A DNA stretch of 64,000 nt from Lumbricus terrestris. Lineage: Eukaryota; Annelida; Clitellata; Crassiclitellata; Lumbricidae. Position 1 is the first letter of the stretch, and every line of letters starts with the position of its first letter. Under the pieces are notes generated by a model. It was given only the letters and a program-made list of their open reading frames with translations, was not told where the DNA came from and ran no database searches. Below are positions 13,901-25,280 of this stretch, piece by piece. A program made the translations under genes and the position numbers. The DNA is taken from contig OX457036.1 in NCBI GenBank assembly GCA_949752735.1, forward strand, positions 98,251,761 to 98,315,760, read 5' to 3'.

Positions 13901-16900
13901 CGGTGCCTAAACAAATACAAGAACACAATCAATCAGAGGTATGCCTTAGAAAAAAGATATGTCTTGAGTTGAGATTTGAAAGCCTCAACTGAGTAGGCTG
14001 AACAAACAGTGGTAGGCAGACTGTTCCAGCAGCGGAGCCAGCAGTTGAAAAAAGCACTCTCCCTATTACCACAGACTGTCCACGTCTTTCTGGAAACACC
14101 TATTATTATTATTATTATTATTGCCACTATTATTATTAATACTATTATTAATACTATTATTATTATTATTGCCACTATTATTATTAATACTATTATTAAT
14201 ACTATTATTATTATTATTGCCACTATTATTATTAATACTTTTTTACCTGAAGTATCACTGGTCCATCATGATTAAGCCTTTTATTCACTCAAGTCCTTTA
14301 TTTCAATCATTTAATTTATTAAAGTTTCACCAAATAATGACTTTCCAGATAGGAGTCTTTATGTATCGGTTCACCCATGATCTTCTTCCCCTTAACTTTG
14401 CAGGGTATTTCCAAAAAGGATCTGAAATTCACTGCTATTCCACCAGGAACTCCTCTCATTATCGAGCCATATCCGCTCGTTTAAACTCAAGAAGATTCCA
14501 TATTAAATATACTGGACCAGGTATATGGAACTCGTTTCCTAGTCATGTTCAACAAGCTTCCAGTTTACAAAGAGCAAAAACATTACTGCGCAACTACTTG
14601 GTTAATGACTGCAAAGATATTTAACCTTGTAGGCACTGATTTTATTTTATTATTATTTGTTGTGTTTGTTTTGCGTTCTTTAGTTAAGTTTACTACATTA
14701 ATTGTCATCTCATGCTGTTCTTTTAGCCTATTGTTCAATTCATTATGTCAACCGTCTAGCCATCTGTTAAAATTGCATATGTAATTAGGTGTCCCTGTTA
14801 GCGGGATATTCATCCCTTAGGGCCTTCCTTGTTACCATCCGATAATGTGAAGCATGTCTATTGTGTATGTTGATGGTTGGTTACAATAAATGAATTGAAT
14901 TGAATTGAATTTCTAAAAATTACTTTAGGAGTAAAATATGAATCTCCAAGAAATCAGGTCTCGTCTCAGGTTTCACAACCATCCTGAATTGCATCTCTGA
15001 ATGCAATGACTTTGTGATGCACTATTTCTATTACTATTATTTTATCATGATTACTATTGTTTTATCATTATTACTATAATTTCATCATTATTACTATTAT
15101 TTTATCATTATTATTTTTATTATTCAACTAAATTTATTTCTTCGTAAAGTCAGTAGACTCTCATCCACACTAAACATGCTGACCGTTTTCAACATTCTAC
15201 AAAGCCATCATTCATTAACATTGTTGCTTTTATTATTAATTATTTCAGTTATTATTTTGAACATAATGTAATAGCACAACAGTTGTGATATACAGAAATT
15301 TCATACATAATTATCAAAGACATCCCACATTAAGCCACAATATGTTTTTCTAAGCTGCTTGATTTACCCGTGTCCTTGATCGTGTGCCAGAATTCATCGC
15401 GCACACGTATACAGATCTCAACAGCTTGGTTGATGATGTCAAGAGCTTTGCTGGAGTCAACAGGAGCATCAGCAGTGGATAGGTGGCGCTGCAGACCAAC
15501 TACACTCGCTTGATACGTCGCCGTCTCAATTACGTCACATCCAGCCTCCAAGTAACTGAAAACAGATAAACAGATGTCATCTTATTGGAGCTCTGCTTGG
15601 CGTCCATTACTGCGTAAAGGAAAAACAAAAACTCTTAGAAGTAATTAAAAATCGCAGGTTTACGGCATGAGGAAATGAAAATCATTCAAAATTATTAAGT
15701 TATAAATTCCAATTTGACTAAATAAAGGATATAAAAAACTAATAGAAATGATTAAGTAAAGTTGTAAAATGCTTAAGCAATTCACAGTAGATTAATGATT
15801 AGGTAAACCTAAGCATAGAAATGACAAAGTAATTCTCAGGACAGAAGTGATCAGGTAGTCCCCAGGAAAGGATTACATTACAATTATTATCCTCATGAAA
15901 AAATGTCTGAATAATCCTCAAGAAAGAAAGAAATGATTAGCACTTTACAAATGCTAGATTAGATTAATCCAAGGAGAAAAGCGAAGTTATTTCCAGGAGA
16001 GAAATTATTCTCAGCAGAGTAGAAATTTTAAGTAATCCTCAAGGGAGAATTGACTCTGTAATTCTCAGAGGAAAAATGATATTTAAGTAATAAGCAGCAA
16101 GATATTGTTAAGAAATTCTCAAGCACATATGATTATGATTATGAGCATCTAAGAAGAGAGAAATGATTAATGACATCTAAGGTGAGCATTGATTTAGAAC
16201 AGGATTAAGCAACTGTGCATATTATACCTTTGATGTGCCAGAGCAATGTCATTAGGATGCGTCGTTATGAGTCTGGCACTCCACAGGGGGTCGTCCTGCA
16301 ATCAGTTGGTAACATCGTCTCGTGTCATTTTATCAGTGCACCATTTGCAACCAGGACACACTCCCAATAAAATCGATAATTAAATGTAAACATTGAAATC
16401 TCGCAGATAACTAAAAGACATGAATATGCAGAACACAGGGATTCACAGATCTGTGAACCTTGTCCTAATCTAAGATAACGACTTTTACAGTCTCAACACA
16501 TCCACCACTAGCTCAACTTCCACAGTTTGACTTCTTGTGTCTCTGTCCGGCTCCTCCGATGTCTTATATACACTGTGATTCAAAAAAGCAAGCCAAATTG
16601 TTTTGCATATATATCTCTAATGCCTGATAACGTATCACGCTAAAATTTTCCAAATATTTAGAAAATTGGACCAAGAATATGATTCCAAAATTTCAAAAGA
16701 CAAAGTCGAATGGATAAAACGATATGAATCTTTCAACTTCATATGCCGAAATTTCAGTTGACAAGCAATTTTCTCATCTTAAGACAGTTTTATTAGGCCA
16801 TGAGAGCATATCTGAGTAGTCCCCTTGAAGAGGCGCTATACAAATTTATTTAATTAATAAATGAATGAATACTGATAAAAAGAAATTAACGTAGGTTCGC

Positions 16901-16997
16901 TTCATACGTGAATGTGTCCATGTCCATAAGTCGCTGCCAATTCTGTTCCCAATCCTCCGTCGATCAGGCGAAATTTCTCTCCCACAGACGACGCCAT
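10930..16997 (-). CDS. Homocysteine S-methyltransferase
   Basis: Seven exons on the minus strand: 16997-16908, 16295-16228, 15555-15368, 13715-13612, 12757-12596, 11809-11604 and 11098-10930 (stop 10932-10930). All junctions are GT-AG and the joined frame is 987 nt, encoding 328 aa. Members of this zinc-dependent family move a methyl group from S-methylmethionine or S-adenosylmethionine to homocysteine, giving methionine. Visible marks are [10 protein letters not shown] near the N-terminus, DPLWSARL, the ETATYQAS segment, [33 protein letters not shown] (C235) and GGCC (C303, C304). Those three cysteines are the family's zinc ligands. Length matches the usual 300-340 aa. An out-of-frame ATG lies 10 nt upstream of the chosen start. 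No targeting signal is seen, so a cytosolic enzyme is likely. I give no symbol because invertebrate naming is unsettled. Confidence 0.93.
11884..11945 (-). repeat. SINE/LINE tail fragment
   Basis: A short piece in a methyltransferase intron reading, on the minus strand, toward GCTATAGAAATTCGTGAATG with the adjacent CTGAGTAGT motif shared with the SINEs at 3298 and 7014. A similar plus-strand tail, GGGCGCTATATAAATAT, lies at about 12147-12163. Confidence 0.5.
13166..13330. repeat. Three-copy tandem repeat
   Basis: Three copies of a unit of about 50-65 bp start at 13166, 13232 and 13284. Each carries TATTAGTGTRAGGCAAATG and a TAGAAATTCATCTACAA segment. The array is in the intron between methyltransferase exons 4 and 5. 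Confidence 0.8.
13846..14098 (-). mobile_element. LINE 3'-end fragment (L2/CR1-like)
   Basis: The minus strand encodes the typical extreme C-terminus of L2/CR1-type LINE proteins (CWNSLPTTV then [15 protein letters not shown], stop). A short 3' UTR follows, ending GGTGCCATAGAAATTG and an (ATT)n tail. Strongly 5'-truncated. It lies within a methyltransferase intron. Confidence 0.65.
14099..14240. repeat. (ATT)n / ATTAAT microsatellite
   Basis: Imperfect ATT and AATACT repeats with three GCCACT interruptions, forming about three higher-order units. It lies between two LINE fragments of opposite orientation. Ile/Leu-rich frames through it are artefacts. Confidence 0.85.
14248..14912 (+). mobile_element. 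LINE 3'-end fragment (CR1-like)
   Basis: Plus-strand frame (about 14270-14624) resembling the C-terminal end of CR1-group LINE proteins: [11 protein letters not shown], then [10 protein letters not shown], then [13 protein letters not shown], then KTLLRNYL. A 3' UTR of about 270 bp follows, ending in a (TGAAT)n-type tail near 14888-14912. 5'-truncated, inside a methyltransferase intron. Confidence 0.7.
16803..16870 (+). repeat. SINE/LINE tail fragment
   Basis: Plus-strand fragment with GAGTAGTCCCCTTGAAGAGG and GCGCTATACAAATT followed by an A/T-rich tail. It matches the 3' part of SINE family 1. It sits in the first intron of the methyltransferase gene. Confidence 0.55.
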
Positions 16998-17924
16998 TGG
17001 CTGCCATGGTAACAACAAACTAGTCTAAGCAGACACACGCATGTGCAAATTTAATTCTCTGGTATCACACAAATCGCATCAGAGAGAACGGTTATTCATT
17101 GCAATGCATCAAATCACATCAAGTCACACTGACAGAAAAAAGTCCTGATGATTTGTGCAATGGGAATTTATGTAGCACCCAACTCAAGTTTGAGGCAGGG
17201 TCATTTCAAGCTAAATCCAAATCAACCAGGGGTGCACATCCCATCTCTTTTGATTCTTCTATAAAATTAAATACAAAAACTGTATACAAAATAAGGAATA
17301 ACAGTGAAAGTTTGAGCAGAATATCTAAAAAATTGACCGAGATATTAATTTTTTAAGTTATTAAGGAAACAAATCGTGAGAATAGTCCAGTAACCGAGCT
17401 GCAGACCTAGAAAAAAGTAGTATAAAGACGGTTAATGGCTCGTTTGATTCAGGAGAAAGTCCTGAACAACTGAGAGTGAGCAATTTTTTTTACAAACATT
17501 TTTCCGAACGAACGCATAATATGCAGAAACCGTTAGTAAAAAGATTGTTAAAGAAGCTAAAATTGACTTTTCATGAGCCAAATTAAATAAGAAATATTAG
17601 TGGAATGTGCAAGAACACTCAGCACAAATTTCTGCTGGGGGTGTATCCCTCAAAAATTCGGGGGGGTCCATTTTGGGGTTGTTCCGGCAAAAATGGCCAC
17701 AGAAACACATAATTTTTTTTTTTAAAATTATTCATTTAGGGGTTTGAATCCGGAACAGTTTGGATCTGGTAACCCACCCACTCTAAAAATTTGTATGGGG
17801 GTCCACCCCTAAATATGCTCTTGTCATCTGCATGAAGAAAGACTGACTTATTAAACAATGAACTGGTAACAGTTAGACAGCCGTAAGTCATTATCTAGTT
17901 GTCATCTAATCTGGAAAGCATAGC
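16998..17924. other. Upstream region of the methyltransferase gene
   Basis: No coding exon recognised. It should include the 5' UTR and promoter of the minus-strand methyltransferase gene. G-rich runs near 17636-17665 and 17800 resemble debris of a small element, but I could not define its ends. Confidence 0.4.
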
Positions 17925-19410
17925 CTATAATAAAGCAATGTGCCCACATGCAGATGCAATCATAAAACACATGCAGAGGCCATAACAAGGGTTAGCATAG
18001 TTGAAATGACCACTGACTGGTGGTAAACAGGTTAGCATAATTGATAGCGCAATATCGTGCATCAACCAGTGGTTCAGATGCTCAGCTCGACTGAACAAGC
18101 GAACCGTTTCAGCATAGTACATGAACTTCTGACAAAGTTTAGTTTGAGACAGTCCTGCCAGCTGTGCAGACAAGTAACACTCCAGATGATATAGTGTTGC
18201 CATCAGTTGTGAATGCCTCAATTGGACCGGTACATCACTTCCAGATTTAGCCAAAAACACGCTAAACTGAAGGTAAACTGACAATCTCTGTGATCTGACA
18301 TTCACTCTTTGGCACTTCATCAACTCACAATGTTGTGGTTTCCTGTGATGAGTGGTAGCATCTTAACTAGAATAGCAGAAGTAGGTAAGTAGTTTATTCA
18401 CCACCAAATAAAGCAAAAACATAATATACACTTAAACTAACTACCGGTAAGTGGCAAGCTATACAGGTGAAATCTCACAGGAGTCATCTTGCTAGTCACT
18501 CAATGCTCCATCAATTAAAAACGATGCACATAAAGTCCATGCTATGACTTTGCTTGCCATATTATTTATGACATTGATTGAACTTTAACAACGTCCATCA
18601 ATAACCAATCCACACCTGCTTTAATACTTCCAATGAAGCTCATGAGCATGTGCAAATCTGACAAGTCAGCAGATACATTCCTCAAGGGTGATCGGCTTAT
18701 TTCCACTGTTTTCAGCCATAGTGGTTGGTCGAATGTTCTGCATGGTGCTACAATGCTCAGCAACTACTTAGCTTGGCTAACAACAAAACACAGCATGGAA
18801 TATATGCACGACACATCACATGGAGTAAGATCTACAATGGGAAGCAACATAACCGGGTTTGATCGACTTTGTCCCCAAACCATTGAGTAAACCTTGGAAA
18901 ACTTTTACCAACCAAAGGTTGACTCAGCTCTTCAAGGAATAAACTTGTGCAGATGATACAAAGAATCCAAGCTGGGAGAGTTGATCAATGAACCACTTTG
19001 AACCGAATACATGGTCCACATTCCACTGAGTGGGACTGATTACTGAGACAGTTGGAAGCGTGGACAAACGTGTCAGCAATGGCAAATTCTTTTAATGGAT
19101 TGCTTGTCAGACACACCACATCAGCATGCCCCTATCTTCAACTAAGAGAACATGTTCTTCTAATTTAGCCTTTCATTAACTGTACACAGTAAACTTATCT
19201 TCTAAAAACAGCCGCTGTCATGTATTTTGGAATGACCTGCGGCATTCGCCTGACATTCCAAGAGGAGGTTATCCAATATGGAAACTATCGTGACACACTT
19301 TGAGATACCTAGCTTCTTGTACAGCAAGATCATTACACCACGGCAACCTGCCAGAAATCTGTTTTGACCACTCGTCGGTACCACAGCTATTACAGACACC
19401 CAAAACAATT
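17925..19410 (-). pseudogene. 3' part of a broken multi-copy cysteine-rich gene
   Basis: Minus-strand fragments with stops and frame changes. From about 18865 downward: LLPIVDLTPCDVSCIYSML, then an in-frame stop, then RTFDQPLWLKTVEI, then LHMLMSFIGSIKAG. From about 18323: YYAETVRLFSRAEHLNHW and PPVSGHFNYANPCYG. A piece at 19202-19408 (CRGVMILLYKKLGISKC) may belong too. I recall this motif series (IYST..., TFDQPLW.KA, FH..MSF.GSIG, AERT..W, GHFNYAKS) from large unnamed predicted proteins in many copies in cnidarian and marine invertebrate genomes. Its function is unknown to me. Further 5' fragments of the same gene type lie at 23350-23620 and 25281-26440, same strand and correct order, so this looks like one decayed copy of about 8.5 kb. 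Confidence 0.6.
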
Positions 19411-19454
19411 TTTAACGAAATGAATACTCAATACCGGTCAAACACACCACAGTC

Positions 19455-19915
19455 TGCAGGAGAAGGCCCAGCCATTGGACCCGGGCAGATGCGAAGCCAT
19501 AATCAATGCCATTGCAAAATGGATTTTGATGAATGACCAACCCCTCAACATTGTAACAGATATTGTAGCAGGACGATGTACGCATTGTCGCTAACCAGTC
19601 CTCTATGCCTCCGTCCCATAGACTAGTTGGTGGTCGAATCGACCAATTGTATCAATGAACGAAGGTTTGGGTTTGTCAGATACGTGATGTTTTTGCAGCT
19701 ATAACGGCAGACTCCTGGTCCTCTGTGGCCAATGTCAGCTAGACCAACTTAGGGTGAATGTGACCACAAACCACACTGACAAAAACTGGGATTTAATGTC
19801 GTTAGCACTTGCAGCATTCCGTGCAGAAAATGACACTTTTCAGAAGCCTGTGTCAAGCACATCACATCTGCTGCGAGATATTCACCGAAAAGCAACAACT
19901 TGACTTAACCAAGGC
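19455..19915 (+). pseudogene. hAT transposase relic
   Basis: Plus-strand frame with several stops that still reads like the N-terminal half of ZBED/hAT transposases. It shows ADAKPIINAIAKWILMNDQP followed by LNIV, and further on NHTDKNWDLMSLAL, which corresponds to the family's 'YI..W.L.S..L' segment. It lies in opposite orientation between parts of the broken cysteine-rich gene. It is too decayed to be active. Confidence 0.6.
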
Positions 19916-21508
19916 TGTATTTAGGGGGAGGGCCGTTTTAGGTGCTTGAACACCACCAAGTGAAATAATGTAAAAATGAAATGATGCATTTACTAACACA
20001 CGATGCAAGAACTATGGGGGTGGGCTGGAAAATTTAATTCTGAAGCTCTCATTTCTATGTGAAAATTTACAATAGACAGGATCACGAGTCTCACGACGAT
20101 GATCTAATAATGATAACGATGTGGAAGCTTCTAAAGTTCTGAATAATTATTTCAGCTGAGTAAACTCCCCCGGACATTAATATTTGTCTTGGCATGCCCT
20201 GCTGCAGCGCTGTCACCAAGGGCGGAGTTTGGCTTCCGTTCTTGGAGTGGCTAAAGCCTTCTTGGGGGAGGGACTAAGCCCGAGAAAAGAAACCATTTAC
20301 ACGGTAAAAAATGAATCTTGGTCTTTGGGGGGGGGGGGCTTAGCCCCCCCTAGCCCCTGATAAACTCCGCCAATGGCTGCACAGCATCAAACAAGAATAA
20401 AAATCCCCAATTGAAAGCAAAAATGGAGCCACAGAAAAGTAATTAATCGTTTTAGCGTTCTTTACTGTTAGAACATGCCGCTTTATCATTTTCATATAGC
20501 CTACGGTATTTTAGTAGCAACGTCCATAACAACAGTTACAGTCATCAATCCAGGTTCAATTTACGGAAGCATAATTTTCAACAATAAAACTTCTAGTCTC
20601 ACAGTGAACGATTTTCATCAATCCAATCTTTATTCAATCGAGAATATCAATACGCGAATAATTTAGAACGCTCAGACGATGAATTAGCGAAAAATTAACA
20701 CGCAAACACTGAGCGATAATATCAGAAATAAGTAGCGCACCGACGTTACAACAAAATTGTTAAAAACTAAAAACGCTCAAGGGCGATTCTTGCAGAAAAT
20801 TACCCAATTAAACTTCTTCATTTAAGCAACACAACTAACCACTTTCCGTCTTTATACTACTTTTCGCTAAGTTTTGTATGGCTCATAAATTTCAACGACT
20901 GCACTAGAAAACATTTTCCACGGACGGCAGTACCATAGATATAAGTACGAACCGAACATAGATTTTAAAAAGAGATTCAAAAGCGATTCTATTTTTGGAA
21001 TCTTCCGACGTCGTGCGAGCGTTCACTGCCAGCGCAACTAGGCCTAGTAACTAGGCCACTAGGCCTAGTCGATCTCGTGACCACAGCCCAAAAATCGAAT
21101 ACCCCACCCCCAGTCGCAGGCCTTGTATGACACAAAGTTACCTTTCAAATGTAGCCTAATTTTAATGGAGAGGCCAGGCTGGCTCTTGTGGACGTAGGCT
21201 GGTGCGAATGGGTAGGTTCCGTTTGCTGGCGAATTAAGAACTAGAGGCGAGTCACAAAGTTAGAAAAATGAATACCGAAAGTCAATCAACAGAGAATCAG
21301 GTATTGACTCGAAATCTTTTATGGTCACAAGAAAGAAATTTGAAGTAAAATATAATTTTCACAGTTGGAACGATCTCAATAATAATATTCTCTTTATTCA
21401 ACAATCCTGTTGACAGACCGCTACCGTGTACAATTATAGCCTACAGTTTAAGCAATTCACAAAAACGGAGATCACAGAATACACAAATCTTAACTATACT
21501 AACTGAGC
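19916..21508. other. No gene recognised
   Basis: A/T-rich DNA without a supported exon. At about 20213-20378 two imperfect inverted copies of GGCGGAGTTT bracket G- and C-rich runs (AGCCCCCCCTAGCCCC), suggesting a small element, but no target duplication is visible. Confidence 0.4.
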
Positions 21509-21637
21509 AGACAGCCTGCAATACATGGCGCTAATAGCAGCCTACAAATCAAATCCGCCCAACGGGGGCTTGAACTCGCTACCGGTCGCACTCTACGCCA
21601 GCGTGTTATCCATTAGGACCCTTACTCTACCGGGCAT
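21509..21637 (-). repeat. tRNA-like repeat (family 2, copy A)
   Basis: On the minus strand it reads like a decayed tRNA: GGTAGAGTAAGG, TGGATAACACGCTGGCG and a B-box-like GCGAGTTCAAGCCCC. A second copy lies at 49938-50070. Presence of two copies with shared flanking sequence (CAGACAGCCTGCAATACAYGG) argues for a SINE rather than a tRNA gene. Confidence 0.65.
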
Positions 21638-22439
21638 AGAATAATAGAAACTAATATATCTGAGATTGCAACAATGGATATTCTACTATTTATAGATGCT
21701 ATATCAAGTTTGTTTGAATATTGAATCGCCTGCTGATATGCTCTTAAACTAGTTAAAAAATTATTTGTTCTGTTGCAACAGATCTTATTTCCCGTCCCGT
21801 CTACTTGTCCTCAGGAAAATACTTCTGCGTTTAAAACTAAAGCGCTACGCAAATCCCGGAGTTTGCTGTTTGTTGCTACACTGCGTATTAGTGAGTATCA
21901 AATACCTTGATTATCGCTCACTGATTGCATTTCCAGTAATTCTCGCTATTGGTGTCTTATTACTGGTAGTATATTAATGCACAAATCGTAGTTCGAATAA
22001 CATTTTCAAAAGTACGTAAAAGTTTTTGCAAGTTTTCAAGCGTTACGTTATTATACACACTCCTATAAACTTCCAAAAAGCACTGATGGCTGGCGGTATA
22101 TGGATCCAGATTTGACGAGGGCCTATAGCCTAGGAGAAAAGTTAAACCACCTAGACAAAATTCTAATCAAGCCAAGCACCTACTATTTACATAGTTTTCA
22201 CATATATAAAAGATGTGGTAAAAAATCTGACACAAAAAAATGTTGCGAACAACCATTTTACTGAGAAAATGCAAGATGGCCGTCAGCCGAAAGCAAATAT
22301 TGTCTATTACTACTAATAAAATTATTCCTACATGTTTTACCTGAAATATCCATCTAAGTTAAAGTGTTCTGCTGCTCACTACATCTGTATAATCACCCAG
22401 ACATTGACATAATACAGTATGAAAGCCGAAAACAGTACA

Positions 22440-22872
22440 GGGTGGGACAAAAAAGGCTCCCCCCACGTTTTTTTGCCAATATACTGACCAAAAGTAAGAA
22501 TTTCCAAATGAAATTTTACAGGCTTGTAGACAATTCATATTTACACATCATGGCCACATTTCATCAAAATATTTCAAACGGAACAAAAGTTATATCACTT
22601 TTAGTGAGGCCACCCACCATTTTTTCACAATTCAAAAACGCGACGCAACAAAAAGTAACATAAAACCGATCTAATTATGCTGGCAAATATCTTGGCCAGA
22701 AGTAAGAATATCAAAATGAAATTTTAGAGGTTTAAAGACAATTCATATATGCATATGATGGCCAGATTTCATCACCATATTTCAAACAGAAAAAAAATTA
22801 TGCCCCTTTTAGTGAGGCCACCCACCGTTTTTTAACAATTCAAAGACGTAACGCAGCAAAAAGTAGCAAAAA
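22440..22872. repeat. Tandem duplication, two units of about 200 bp
   Basis: Two diverged direct copies, about 22473-22668 and 22678-22872. Each contains AGTAAGAAT, ATGAAATTTTA, GACAATTCATAT, ATGGCCA, ATTTCATCA and TTTTAGTGAGGCCACCCACC in the same order. The left edge (CAGGGTGGGACAAAAAAGG) resembles the terminus of a DNA element, but no matching right end was found. Confidence 0.75.
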
Positions 22873-23349
22873 CACGATTTTATTACGTCTCATCTCGAAT
22901 AATTGTTATCAAATAGCCTTCATATATAGCCAGATGATCATTGTTATCACTATTTAAAAAAGAAATAGGGCACCAGCGTAACTGCACATCACTGAGAAGT
23001 CACTTAAGGACGATGACAATGAAGTTGGTAAATAAGAAATCTGTCAGATTATTAATTTTGTTATTAAAGCAATGCAATTCAAATTTCTAAAAAAATGAAA
23101 ATCACGAAGGTGTCAATGACAGACAAAATGTGTATTCAGACTCCTCTTGAGCAAGGTCCTAGAGATATATTGAGCAACGTTTACTCTGATAAACAGTGAG
23201 AGCGCAAACATTGAGAATTGTGCTGAGAGTTAAGAGATTTTCCGTTAATGAAAGGAGATCGGCTCGATTGTTCTGGTTTCATTGAGAAAGGCAATGGCCC
23301 CCAAATCTCCGGATTTGAACCCGATGGATTGATAATCAAATGCGGAGAG

Positions 23350-23620
23350 CTATGCTGAATAAATATCAAAATCTGCAACCAAACCAAGAGCGGTAAGGGA
23401 ATTGGAGTCAACATGGGAAGATTGCATCCATTGATTTAAGAGAAAAAGATGTGTTCTCCATATCTCCAACTTCCACTTCAATTGTTTACTAGAATAAACC
23501 GACTCAGAGTTGTTTGACAATGTACCCATCTTGTCCATCAGTTGTTCATCCAATGTGCACAGCTCATCGTCAGAAGCCTCGAGCCAACTGCAGAGTTTCT
23601 CAAAAGCACCAGACATTTCT
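23350..23620 (-). pseudogene. Middle fragment of the broken cysteine-rich gene
   Basis: The minus strand encodes AFEKLCSWLEASDDELCTLD followed by VYSSKQLKWKL. I recognise the pattern (AF..LC.WLE..D.EL.TL.E..., VYS.K.LK.KL) as a middle section of the same unnamed multi-copy family as 17925-19410 and 25281-26440. The LINE at 23632-25280 separates it from the preceding part of the gene. Confidence 0.55.
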
Positions 23621-23631
23621 TGGTCAACAGG

Positions 23632-25280
23632 TCAACCAAACCTTGCACTAGAATAAGGAAATCCTTTCAAATTATGGACCTGTTTCTAACCTGTCATTCA
23701 TCTCTAAACTAACAGAACGTGTTGTACTCTCTCAGATCAATGACTACTTGACTTCAAATTCATTCCTTAACACAAACCAGTCCGGCTTTACTAAAAAGCA
23801 CTCAACCAAAACACTTCTCACTTCCCTATACAACAAAGTTGCCTCTGCCATCTCTCATCAACAAGTCTTCTGCCTTTGCCTCCTTGATGTTTCTGCAGCC
23901 TTCGACACCATCGACCACAACATACTACTCCAAAGTAGTATGTCTGGTTGGTTTGGCTTTACCGACACTGCTCTCCTTTGGATTCAGTCTTATCTCTCTT
24001 CACGCTGTTTCTCAGTCAAAACACTTGAAACGTCATCTCAATTATGCCCTCTCACCTGTGGGGTTCCGCAAGGTTCTGTCCTCGGGCCCCTCTTGTTCAT
24101 CCTCTACACCGCTCCACTCAGTTCACTCATAAAAGCATCCACAGTCGACCATCATCTATATGCTGACGACACCCAATTATTCATCTCTTTCTCTCCAAGC
24201 AGCTTTTCTGACTCCATAGATAATCTTCTCTGTGTGGTCACCCAAATCACCTCCTGGATGACCTCAAATCTCCTGTGCCTGAACCCTTCCAAAACTGAAT
24301 TTATTCTTAAAGGCCTGCATGAGTAACTCAAGAAAATCCCAGATCCCTCTATATCCATCAACCTTGACTCTGCATCCACCCACACATTTACTCCAAATTC
24401 TCCTGTCAGAAACCTAGGTGTTATTTTCGATCAAAACTTGAGCTTCTCTGATCACATCAACCATCTCTCTCGCTATTGCTTCATGCATATCCGCGACCTT
24501 CGAAGAATCCGCCCTATGCTTGACTTCAAAACTGCATCCAAAATCGCCACATCTATAGTTCATGCGAAACTTGACTACTGCAACTCTCTCTTCCTAAACA
24601 TTGATATCACCCTAATTAACCGCCTCCAAGCTATCCAGAATGCCCTCGCCCGTGCTGTCACTAAAACCTCCAAACATCACCACATCACTCCTGTCCTGAA
24701 ATCACTTCACTGGCTCAAAATACCTGAACGCATTGAATACAAAGTCCTCTCACTCACTTACAATATACCGTACTTCAATCATCCGAGCCGTTCTACCTTC
24801 GTCAGTTGTTCACCATCCAGCCACTTCGTTCAACACGCTCCTCATCCTCCATTACACTGCTTCGCCCTCCCATCACTTCATCGCTGAAATTCGCAAACCG
24901 CTGCATAGCCATTGCCGTTCCACCTCTTTGGAACAAACTTCCGCCAGCACTACGTCAAACTTCCAACCCATCATACGAGCTCACCAAAACTCCACCACTC
25001 GCTATCTCCTCCCAGGTATTTCACTCAAAACTGAAAACTTTGCTCTTTCACAAATCCTATCCTGATTCTTTCTCTGCTCCTCACTTCCCTCGTCATTTCA
25101 ACTCTAAACATCACCCACCTTAGCCGTCTATCTGCCTGCCTGCCTGACTCTTCGGACTTGACCCGCTGCCTATCGATTTTGTTTTGAATAAGCGCCTGTG
25201 AATAAGCTGGTTCCCGCGACTTGGCTTTTGTGGGCGCTGTAGAAATCTCAAGATTACGATACGATTAGAACTAGAACTAG
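23632..25280 (+). mobile_element. 5'-truncated L2/CR1-like LINE
   Basis: Plus-strand reverse transcriptase remains. NYGPVSNLSFISKLTERV is encoded at about 23675-23725. Then come NQSGFTKKHST, LLDVSAAFDTIDHNILL, GVPQGSVLGPLLFILYT (RT motif B region) and LYADDTQLF (catalytic YADD), followed by the C-terminal NLGVIFDQNLSF, LDYCNSLF and SLHWLKIPERIEYK segments. Stops and frame changes (for example at 24325 and after 24770) show it is inactive. The 3' UTR ends GGGCGCTGTAGAAATCTC and a short ACTAGA-type tail. It has inserted into the broken cysteine-rich gene. A related, more truncated copy is at 48386-49105. Confidence 0.85.

Noticed and set aside
13933..14624. Ile/Leu-rich frames on both strands
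   Set aside because: The hydrophobic parts are translated (ATT)n microsatellite; only the flanking LINE C-termini are meaningful.
20213..20378. Small DNA element with GGCGGAGTTT inverted ends
   Set aside because: The inverted ends are only 10 bp and no target duplication could be found.
21509..21637. Possible tRNA gene
   Set aside because: It has tRNA-like boxes but no clean cloverleaf, and a second diverged copy with the same flank at 49938, so a SINE-like repeat is more likely.
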